DNA of 64,000 nucleotides from the NCBI GenBank assembly GCA_963798805.1, contig CAWCVC010000002.1, positions 1,006,075-1,070,074 on the forward strand, written 5' to 3'. The stretch comes from CAVZCK01 sp963798805. Lineage in GTDB: Bacteria > Pseudomonadota > Alphaproteobacteria > Rhizobiales > Rhodomicrobiaceae. Below, piece by piece: positions 37,180-46,000 of this stretch (positions are counted from its first letter, which is position 1; each line of letters starts with the position of its first letter). Below the pieces are notes generated by a model. That model saw only the letters and a list, made by a program, of their open reading frames with translations, was not told the DNA's origin and made no database searches. The position numbers were made by a program, and so were the translations under genes.

Positions 37180-38016
37180 ATGCAGCTTCAGACCGCCCCC
37201 GACGCACCGGAGAAAGGCAAGGCTACTGCGCCTTTGCTGGAAGTGCGCAATATCGAGGTCGTCTATGACGAGGTCATCCTCGTCCTGCGAGGCCTCAGCT
37301 TTTCCGTCCCCGCCGGCGCCATTGTCGCCCTGCTCGGCGCTAATGGGGCTGGCAAATCGACGACGCTGAAGGCGATTTCCGGCCTCCTGCGCACCGAGAA
37401 CGGCGAAGTCACGCGCGGCGAGATCGTCTTCGACGGCGAGCGCATCGACGGCACCGATCCCGATAAGATCGTCCGCCGTGGTGTTTTCCAGGTCATGGAG
37501 GGCCGGCGCATTGTCGCCGACATGACCGCGCTCGAAAATCTGCGCCTCGGCGCCTTCACCCGCAAGGACCGCGAGATCGGCAACGATCTGGACATGGTGC
37601 TCTCCTATTTCCCGCGCCTCAAGGAGCGCACGAGCCTTGCCGGCTATCTCTCCGGCGGCGAGCAGCAGATGCTGGCGATCGGGCGCGCGCTGATGGCCCG
37701 GCCGAAGCTGGTTCTGATGGACGAGCCGTCCATGGGCCTCTCGCCGCTCCTCGTCAAAGAGGTGTTCGGCATTATCTCGCGGATCAATCGCGATCTCGGC
37801 GTCACCATCCTGCTGGTCGAGCAGAATGCCCGCGCCGCGCTGCAGGTGGCGGGCTACGGCTATGTCATGGAACAGGGCAAGGTCGTGCTCGACGGCACAG
37901 CGAGCGAACTCGCCGAAAACGAGGATGTGAAGGAATTCTATCTCGGCGGCTCGGGCGGTGAGCGCCGCAGCTTCAAGAATCTGAAAAGCTTCAGGCGGCG
38001 CAAGCGCTGGCTTTGA
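37180..38016 (+). CDS. branched-chain amino-acid type ABC transporter ATPase (LivF family)
   Basis: 278 residues from ATG 37180 (GGGAG upstream). Walker A GANGAGKST, Q-loop VFQVMEGRRIVADMTALENLRLGA, signature LSGGEQQMLAIGRALMARPK, Walker B LVLMDEPSMGLSP, LLVEQNARAALQVA. The second ATPase of the importer. It is separated from the rest of the operon by about 390 bases holding three repeats, so it may be transcribed or regulated separately. Confidence 0.9.
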   Translation: MQLQTAPDAPEKGKATAPLLEVRNIEVVYDEVILVLRGLSFSVPAGAIVALLGANGAGKSTTLKAISGLLRTENGEVTRGEIVFDGERIDGTDPDKIVRRGVFQVMEGRRIVADMTALENLRLGAFTRKDREIGNDLDMVLSYFPRLKERTSLAGYLSGGEQQMLAIGRALMARPKLVLMDEPSMGLSPLLVKEVFGIISRINRDLGVTILLVEQNARAALQVAGYGYVMEQGKVVLDGTASELAENEDVKEFYLGGSGGERRSFKNLKSFRRRKRWL

Positions 38017-38108
38017 TGCGCACGCATGGACTGACCACGTCGTCGCCCCGGAAGCCCGAAAGGCTATCCATCAATGAAGGGTGCTGAGTAACACAAGCAG
38101 ACTGCGCT

Positions 38109-39185
38109 TCAAGCACGCCGCGTCAGCACGTGGAGCTGATAGAGAACCAGCGCGAACAGCAGGATCGCCCCTGCCTGATGCGCGAGCGCCAGCCCGATCT
38201 CGAGATGCATCAGAAGCGCGAAAATGCCGAGCGTGATCTGCGCGATGACCGCCACCGCGACGGCGAGCGCCAAGGGCTTGGCGGCCTCGGCATCATAGCG
38301 CCGGCTGAGGAACAGATGCACCGCGGCGAGCAGCGCAATGGTGTAGGCCACCATGCGGTGATCGAACTGGACCGTCAGCACATTTTCGAAAAGGTTCAGA
38401 TACCAGGGCTGCATCACGCCGAGCCCATCCGGGATAATGGCCCCGTCCATCAGCGGCCAGGTGTTATGGGACAGCCCGGCATCCGTTCCGGCAACGAAGC
38501 CGCCGAGGATGATCTGCAGGAAGAGGAGGCAAACAAGGCCGCCGGCCGTCGCTTTCAGAACGCCGGGCACATCCCCTGCCCTCGCCGGCCCGGCGCGCTC
38601 GCGGGCGCCATAAGCCACCCACAGAATCGCACCGTAAATCAGCACGGCAAGGCTGAGATGTGCGGCCAAGCGGTACTGGCTGACATCGGTGCGCACGGCG
38701 AGCCCGCTTTCGACCATGTACCAGCCGAGCGCCCCTTGCGCGCCGCCGAGCAGGAAGATCGCGAAAAGCTTCGGCGCGAGCCGGCGCGGGATGGCGCCGC
38801 GGATCCAGAAGATCAGCAACGGCACGAAGAAAGCGACGCCGATGAAGCGGCCGAGCAGGCGGTGGGACCATTCCCACCAATAGATCCGCTTGAACGCCTC
38901 CAGGCTCATGCCTTTGTTGAAGAGCTGATATTCCGGGATCTGCTTGTATTTCTCGAAGGCGTCGTGCCAATCCGCTGCGCTCATCGGCGGGAGCGCGCCC
39001 ATGATCGGCTGCCATTCGGTGATCGACAGGCCGGAATTGGTGAGTTGGGTGGCGCCGCCAACCAGCACCATGGCGAAGATCAGCCCGGCCACGCAGTAGA
39101 GCCAGATGCGGATGCCGGCAATGCTCGCCTCGCGCGGCTCGGTTCCGCTGCGCAAATGGACTGTGCTGTCGGCAATCGATGACAT
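38109..39185 (-). CDS. ctaA: heme A synthase (COX15/CtaA, type 2)
   Basis: 358 residues from ATG 39185 (GGAAG upstream). Eight membrane helices in two pseudo-repeats. VGGATQLTNSGLSITEWQPIMGALPPMS and YWWEWSHRLLGRFIG in the first half and FVAGTDAGLSHNTWPLMDG and VQFDHRMVAYTIALLAAVH in the second, with the paired histidines that bind heme, are the COX15 pattern. Makes heme A for aa3-type cytochrome oxidase in the inner membrane. Oxidase genes are not in the window. Confidence 0.94.
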   Translation of the reverse strand: MSSIADSTVHLRSGTEPREASIAGIRIWLYCVAGLIFAMVLVGGATQLTNSGLSITEWQPIMGALPPMSAADWHDAFEKYKQIPEYQLFNKGMSLEAFKRIYWWEWSHRLLGRFIGVAFFVPLLIFWIRGAIPRRLAPKLFAIFLLGGAQGALGWYMVESGLAVRTDVSQYRLAAHLSLAVLIYGAILWVAYGARERAGPARAGDVPGVLKATAGGLVCLLFLQIILGGFVAGTDAGLSHNTWPLMDGAIIPDGLGVMQPWYLNLFENVLTVQFDHRMVAYTIALLAAVHLFLSRRYDAEAAKPLALAVAVAVIAQITLGIFALLMHLEIGLALAHQAGAILLFALVLYQLHVLTRRA

Positions 39186-39311
39186 GGCTGGCTTCCTTCG
39201 ACGCGCTAGACCTAGCGCCGATCCCCTCCCCCGGCAATGGGCGCGAATGCCGCGCCGGGAAATGATCCCTGCGGCTTGGCGGCGGCCTCCATTCCGGCTA
39301 AAGCTGGCGGC

Positions 39312-39512
39312 ATGAATGTCCGCTTCAGAAAACTGATCGGCAGCGTCGCGCTGATCGCCTTTTCGCTCGCTTACTACACCTTCGCAATCTCGGTCGCGAT
39401 TGCGCGCCTGCCCGATCTCGCCACGCCGTGGCACATCCTGTTCTATTTCGTGACCGTGGTGATCTGGTTCATACCCGCCGCAATGATCGTGCGCTGGATC
39501 CAGGTCGGCTGA
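39312..39512 (+). CDS. DUF2842 small membrane protein
   Basis: 66 residues: MNVRFRKLIGSVALIAFSLAYYTFAISVAIARLP, then HILFYFVTVVIWFIPAAMIVRWIQ. Two membrane helices, the standard length and pattern of the alphaproteobacterial DUF2842 family, which is often found next to ctaA. It is divergent from ctaA here; no function is known. Confidence 0.82.
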   Translation: MNVRFRKLIGSVALIAFSLAYYTFAISVAIARLPDLATPWHILFYFVTVVIWFIPAAMIVRWIQVG

Positions 39513-39663
39513 CCCTCATCGTTGCCCGCACCGCCTCGCTTCCTCTGAACGCCGCAACTGCGAGGCCTTTTCGGCCCCGATGAAGCTGTTGCCTTATTGT
39601 CGCTGCATCGCGGCCAAAAATGTGGTAAAAAAGTGATGGAGGATGCATCACAGGAGACCAGGG

Positions 39664-39894
39664 ATGCGGGGAACCAAGGAAACAGGCAGCTTTCCGGTCA
39701 TTGCCAAGCTCTGCGACGATGGCCGTTGCCCGACAGTGATGGAGGGCGGATCGCCTGAAGATCTGGTGGTCGTCGGCAAGCTCGACGCCACGGTGCTCAA
39801 CAGCAAAGCGGTGCTGAAGCATACCGGCGAAGGCGAAATCGCCGTCGTCATCCCGAAGCGCCTCCTGATCGAGGCCGCTAAGGCTCTCGCCTGA
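39664..39894 (+). CDS. small conserved-looking hypothetical protein
   Basis: 76 residues from ATG 39664 (AGGAG about 9 bases upstream). FPVIAKLCDDGRCPTVMEGGSPEDLVVVGKLDATVLNSKAVLKHTGEGEIAVVIPKRLLIEAA reads like a compact beta-rich regulatory-type domain. I do not recognise the family. An ATG at 39643 would have its ribosome site too close. Confidence 0.55.
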   Translation: MRGTKETGSFPVIAKLCDDGRCPTVMEGGSPEDLVVVGKLDATVLNSKAVLKHTGEGEIAVVIPKRLLIEAAKALA

Positions 39895-39984
39895 CAGGTT
39901 ACAAACTGCGGCGTCCGGCCGGCCGGGGGCGCTGCGCTTTACTCTTGCTGCAGAATCCGGCCGGCGATTCAACCGACCGTCCCC

Positions 39985-40343
39985 CTATTCCACCCTGCAC
40001 CAGCTCTTGCGCCGCTCGCCGTGATAGGGCCGCGCCAGCCCCTCGCCGATCAGGACATCCCCGACATCACGGCCATTGGCGGTCAGCGTGGCGAGCGTGC
40101 GGCCGTATTTATCCCGCTTGCCGCTTTCGATGACCTTCACCTCCGTCGTCGCCACAAGCTGCTCCAACCTTTCCTTGGCGGCGAGGCCAAGCTCACGTTC
40201 GGCTTTGCATTTGGCGAAATGCGTCTCCGGCGCGTCGAAGCCGAGCAGACGGTAAGTGACGCCATAAGGCGCCTTGACGGTGTCGCCGTCGACGACTCCT
40301 GAAGGGCGCCAAAGGGCGCGTGGGCCGGATACGCATTACTCAT
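39985..40343 (-). CDS. thermonuclease (SNase)-like protein (frameshift in this sequence)
   Basis: The staphylococcal-nuclease fold is clear across two frames: MSNAYPAHAPFGALQ in one, then VVDGDTVKAPYGVTYRLLGF, DAPETHFAKCKAERELGLAA and GKRDKYGRTLATLTANGRDVGDVLIGEGLARPYHGE in the other. VVDGDT, DAPE and RDKYGRTLA hold the catalytic Asp and Arg residues. Adding one base after GACTC at 40294-40298 (GACTCCTG read as GACTCGCTG) gives LQRVVDGDT, the normal start of the domain. There is no signal peptide in the restored N-terminus, so a cytoplasmic role or a further missing start is possible. Confidence 0.72.
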
Positions 40344-40508
40344 GAGTAGCTAAGGGATTATACCTATATGCCAGCACGTTAGGAGGGCAAGCACTGCACG
40401 CGATGATTGCAGTTTCGCGCACAGTTTTGATGATGCTGCATTGCAATAAGGTGATAACTGCCGCAAGAATGGCCTGACCCACCGTCCGCCGGAGGAATAC
40501 CGCGCCCC

Positions 40509-41561
40509 TTGCCCAGCTACACGCCGCTCGTCGATCTTCTGAAGCTGCTGATCCGCAACCCCAGCGTTGTCGGCGCCGAGCATTCCTTTTTCCGGGTGCT
40601 CCAGCGCGAACTCGAGGAGCGCGGGGCGGATGTGACCTGGTATGAGGGGCTGCTGGTCGCACGCGGCAGGTCATCCGACGCGCCAATGTTCTCCGCGCAT
40701 ATCGACCGGCATGGCCTGATCTGCACCGGACCGAACGAATTCCAATATGCCGCCTTCGTGGCCGGCAGCCGCTCCGACCTGCTCGGCAATTCCGTCTCCG
40801 AAGAGCTGATGCTGACCATCGCCGACCGCTTCGGCGGCGTGCCCGTCTATGCTTATGAGCCCTGGTCGGGCGCCTACCGGGGCGCCGGCATGATCAATCG
40901 CGCCGCGATTTGCGAGAACCGGCACAACCTCATCTTCGAGGTCATGGGGCTGGAGCACCTGGTCGCCGGCACGCCGGTCGCCTTTCGCGACAATCTGCGC
41001 ATCGAAGGCAGCGATTTCATCGGACAGCTCGACAATGTGCTGACCACCGCGGTGCTGGTCTATCTGTTCGAGCTCGGCTTTCAGGGCACCGCCTTTTTCA
41101 CCGCTCAGGAGGAGGCGGGGCGGAGCTGGCGCTATCTGCTCGAATGGTTCCGTCGTTTCGGCGGCGCCACCAATCAGCTCATCGTGCTCGATACCAGCCC
41201 CTATCCGACGCGCGAGGATGCGGCCGAGCAGCAGATCGTGCTGCGACGGCGCGATGCGAATGCGATGTTCAACGCGCCGCTTGCCGCGCGGCTCGAATCG
41301 CTCTGCCAGGCGCGCGGCGTCATCTGCAGCTATAAGGACGACTATATATCGCGGCAGAATGAGCGCCTTGTCGCGTCGGGCCTCAAGCCGCGTTCGCTCG
41401 GCAGCACCGAAATGGGCCGTATCATCGCGGCCTCAAACGGCCTCGTCGACGGCACCACACTACAAATCCCCACGACCGGCTATCACACCATGAATGAAGC
41501 CGCCGCCATCGGCGCCTGCGAGGCTTTCATCACGCTGCTCGCCGATATCGCCGCGATATGA
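40509..41561 (+). CDS. M42/M20-type metallopeptidase-like protein
   Basis: 350 residues from a TTG start. Blocks consistent with the co-catalytic zinc aminopeptidase fold: MFSAHIDRHG (His-x-Asp metal site), SDFIGQLDNVLTTAVLV (bridging Asp), FTAQEEAGRSW (general-base and metal Glu pair), LIVLDTSPYP (metal Asp) and TTGYHTMNEAA (metal His). All metal-ligand positions of the M42 family appear present, so it is probably active on small peptides. It stands alone between a nuclease and an acetyltransferase gene. Confidence 0.78.
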   Translation: MPSYTPLVDLLKLLIRNPSVVGAEHSFFRVLQRELEERGADVTWYEGLLVARGRSSDAPMFSAHIDRHGLICTGPNEFQYAAFVAGSRSDLLGNSVSEELMLTIADRFGGVPVYAYEPWSGAYRGAGMINRAAICENRHNLIFEVMGLEHLVAGTPVAFRDNLRIEGSDFIGQLDNVLTTAVLVYLFELGFQGTAFFTAQEEAGRSWRYLLEWFRRFGGATNQLIVLDTSPYPTREDAAEQQIVLRRRDANAMFNAPLAARLESLCQARGVICSYKDDYISRQNERLVASGLKPRSLGSTEMGRIIAASNGLVDGTTLQIPTTGYHTMNEAAAIGACEAFITLLADIAAI

Positions 41562-41579
41562 GCGCCGCCGATCGTGCCG

Positions 41580-41876
41580 TCAGCCCTGGAAAACGTCGGC
41601 CCACTCGGGATGCTTGCGCCGCTCGGCATTGACGTAGGGGCAGAGCGGAATGATCTTCACGCCGCCCGCTCGCGCGTCCTCGACGAGGCGCGTCGCCAGC
41701 GCCAGGCCGAGTTCCCTGCCCCGCAGCGCATCGGGCACCTCGGTATGGTCGGCGATGATGAGATGCGGGTTTGCCTTGGAAAAGGTCAGCTCGGCGACCT
41801 CGTCGATCCCTTCGACTTTCGCCACATAGCGGCCTTTGGTCGGGCCGTCTTCCCTGGTGATCGCCGCATCGCCCAT
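41580..41876 (-). CDS. small GNAT-like N-acetyltransferase (NATD1/YjdJ type)
   Basis: 98 residues. GRYVAKVEGIDEVAELTFSKANPHLIIADHTEVPDALRGRELGLALATRLVEDARAGGVKIIPLCPYVNAERRKHPEWADVF is the minimal GNAT form found in YjdJ/NATD1 proteins: acetyl-CoA loop RGRELG and the C-terminal PxCPYV.....HPEW block. It follows the pirin gene in the same direction. Substrate unknown. Confidence 0.85.
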   Translation of the reverse strand: MGDAAITREDGPTKGRYVAKVEGIDEVAELTFSKANPHLIIADHTEVPDALRGRELGLALATRLVEDARAGGVKIIPLCPYVNAERRKHPEWADVFQG

Positions 41877-41909
41877 GGCCCTGTCCCCTGGTGAAAATCC
41901 GCGCCCGCT

Positions 41910-42844
41910 TCACTCTGGCAGCGGAATGAACTCGGCGTCGTCACCCGGCGGCAGATGAAAGCGGCCATGCGCCCAGTCTCCCTGCCGCCACGCCCCCTTC
42001 GCGGCCTCGATCTTCTCCTTCGAGGAGGCGACGAAGTTCCACCAGATATAGCGCGGCCCGGAAAAGGTCTCGCCGCCGAGCAGCATCACCCGCGACGGCC
42101 GAAGCGCGGTGATGGTGATCGGATCGCCGGGGCGGAACACCATCATCTTGCCGGCCTCGAAACTTTGGCCGGCAACACCGATTTCGCCTTCGAGCACATA
42201 GAGCCCGCGATCCTCGTGATCATCCGGCAGCGGCAGCCGCGCACCTTCGCCGAGCAGGGCGTCGGCATAGAACATTTCGGAGAAGGTCTTCACCGGCGCC
42301 GCCTCGCCATAGGCAGTCCCGAGGATCAGCCGGACCGTCTTGCCCTCCCTTCGATGAGCGGCAACTCGGCCTTAGCGCGATGCTCGAAGCCGGCATCGGT
42401 GTCCTCCGCCTCGTCCGGCAGGGCAACCCAGGTCTGAATGCCGAACAGCGATGATTTCGGCTGCGCGCGCACCTCAGGGCTGGTGCGCTCGGAATGGGTG
42501 ATGCCGCGGCCAGCGATCATCCAGTTGACGTCACCGGGATGGATCTCTTGGCGGGTGCCGAGCGAGTCACGATGCAGGATCGAGCCCTGATAGAGATAGG
42601 TCACCGTGGCAAGCCCGATATGCGGATGCGGGCGGACGTCGATGCCCTGATCGCTGATGAACTCCGCCGGTCCCATCTGATCGAAGAAAATGAACGGGCC
42701 GACCATCTGCCGCCTCGATGAAGGCAGCGCCCGGCGCACCTCGAAGCCGCCGAGATCGCGCGCCCGCGGCACGATTACCGTCTCGATGGCATCGATTTCC
42801 GATCCGGTGGGGCAATGCGGCTCGAGGGCGGGATTCCAGCTCAT
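41910..42844 (-). CDS. pirin family protein (frameshift in this sequence)
   Basis: Bicupin of the pirin family, about 310 residues from ATG 42844. N-terminal cupin: FFDQMGPAEF, VRPHPHIGLATVTYLYQGSILHRDSLGTRQEIHPGDVNWMIAGRGITHSERT, with the His/His/His/Glu metal site. The frame breaks in ELPLIEG and resumes before VKTFSEMFYADALLGEGARLPLPDDHEDRGLYVLEGEIGVAGQSF. One missing base in GAAGGGAGGGC (minus strand, 42342-42352) explains it (LPLIEGEGKTVRLILGTAYGEAAP when restored). Some pirins are quercetinases; the function here is not known. Confidence 0.82.
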
Positions 42845-43394
42845 AGGTCTTTTCCGGAAAGCGGCGCGGCAGCCTTGCGCGCGGTTCAGATAAGCTTCAG
42901 CCTGGTGGAGCGAATTTGACATTTGGGTCCGGCATTTGCTCTCGAGTGTGCTTTAAGCGGATGCAAATGCCGCAATCGGACCACTAGCTGTGTTCTGCAA
43001 CATAACAACAGGATCGGCGGAAAGCCGCAAGTGTGCCGAGGCGTGGCCTCCTGATCGGCAAGCCCGATCAGATGTCGAGCTATGTCGCGCATCTGTTCGG
43101 CCAGGTGCCGGCGCTCAGGAATTTCTTCGATCTGCTCGACGCCAGCAGCAGCATCAGCGAAAAAGCCGATGCCAGACCGCTCGATCAGGTGAACGGCACG
43201 GTCGGCGAGCGGTCTTGCGAAACAGACCGACGGCGCAAACATTTAGCCAAACTGCCACGCTGAATTCAAATCGACGAGATTCAGAACAATTTATGCCTGT
43301 GGTGACGCCACCTTGGCACCTGCGCATTGTTTTGTTAAATCCCCGCAGGACCATCAACGCGCTGTAACGAGGCGCATGACAGGACGATAGACCG
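42845..43394. other. intergenic region with an inverted repeat and no certain gene
   Basis: About 550 bases between the divergent pirin and glnS genes. It holds the inverted repeat GGTCCGGCATTTGC (42926-42939) / GCAAATGCCGCAATCGGACC (42963-42982), which could be an operator or the relic of a mobile element end. A GTG-started frame at 43033-43263 (76 codons, VAHLFGQVPALRNFFDLLDA...) and one on the opposite strand are both open; neither has a family match, so neither is called as a gene. Confidence 0.4.
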
Positions 43395-45122
<1,728 letters not shown>

Positions 45123-45422
45123 CGTTTTTGTCAGAAGACCCGCGCCGCAATCTTCAACGACGATTTGTGAATTGCGGGGAACTGCGGCTGCGGACCGTCG
45201 GAAAGACGGTGCAATTGCTGACAAACTCGGCAGTCGGTACGTATGGTGAACGTTACGCACGCTTTATCGACCAGACCGCCTCGGGACGCGCCTGCCGCCG
45301 AGAACAAAGAAGGGTTGCCCAGAAACGGGATGCAGAGTAAACGTTTGCCGATGAATTGGAAAACGCCATCCTAGGATTGAAAGCAGTTTGCGCATAAATA
45401 TCTGATTACCAAGAATAAATCT
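45123..45422. other. glnS to tRNA-Gln spacer
   Basis: 300 bases with no gene I can support. Open frames overlap the 3' end of glnS without any family match. The DNA becomes more AT-rich just before the tRNA gene (ATTACCAAGAATAAATC). Confidence 0.35.
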
Positions 45423-45496
45423 TGGGGGATCGTTCAACGGTAGGACAGCGGACTCTGACTCCGTCAATCTAGGTTCAAATCCTAGTCCCCCAGCCA
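45423..45496 (+). tRNA. tRNA-Gln (anticodon CUG)
   Basis: A complete cloverleaf: acceptor TGGGGGA / TCCCCCA, D arm GTTC-AACGGTA-GGAC, anticodon stem GCGGA / TCCGT with loop CTCTGAC (anticodon CTG at positions 34-36), T arm CTAGG-TTCAAAT-CCTAG, discriminator G73 at 45493 and an encoded CCA (45494-45496). U1-A72, U35 and G73 are the bases used to recognise tRNA-Gln. It reads CAG codons only. Confidence 0.93.
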
Positions 45497-45598
45497 ACGT
45501 GATATATAACACAGGGGGGAGTACAAACTCTCAGCCGAGCTTATTATGTGTCCTTGATTGTATTTCTGATTAACACCCGCTCTACGAGAGGCGACTGA

Positions 45599-45955
45599 TC
45601 AACTCGCCTGACGAGTGATCACGCCTTTGAGCCAGTCGATGGCTTGATCGATCTGCCGCTGTGGCAGTGCTGCTTTTTGTGCAACGACAGCGGCAAGCGT
45701 CGGTTGCAGGCGGACGACGCCTTCGGGCGTGACGGGGAAGTCGGGCCGCTTCCAAGTGTGCGACTTGATCCAGGCGAACATCCTGGCGTCGATGTCGGCC
45801 CGCAGCAGTTCCATCACATCATAGGCGAGCGAATAGCGGCCCGGTGCATCGGCGTGCAGAAAGCCGCAGGCCGGATCAAGACCGTGTGCCGCCAGCGAGC
45901 GGGTGAGCTGGGCAGCAACGATCGAATAAGCGTAGTTGCTTACTGTATCTGCCAT
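45599..45955 (-). pseudogene. orphan C-terminal fragment of Cas1
   Basis: 118 residues that match only the C-terminal half of the CRISPR integrase Cas1: NYAYSIVAAQLTRSLAAHGLDPACGFLHADAPGRYSLAYDVMELLRADID, where the His of GFLH and the Asp of AYDVMEL are the usual metal ligands, then FPVTPEGVVRLQPTLAAVVAQ. The N-terminal domain and the glutamate of the metal site are absent, and the space upstream is taken by the restriction gene. No Cas2, other cas gene or repeat array is visible. It is most likely a remnant of a standalone or CRISPR-linked cas1. Confidence 0.7.
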
Positions 45956-46000
45956 TGTTAATCGCTAGCGTATTTTTGTTTCATCAATTAAGCCGTGCAA

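Noticed and set aside
43033..43263. A GTG-started 76-codon gene between pirin and glnS
   Set aside because: A frame on the other strand is equally open, and neither has a family match, a clear ribosome site or conserved motifs.
45400..46000. CRISPR array near the Cas1 fragment
   Set aside because: No regularly spaced direct repeats are visible on either side; the flanks are a tRNA gene and a restriction gene.
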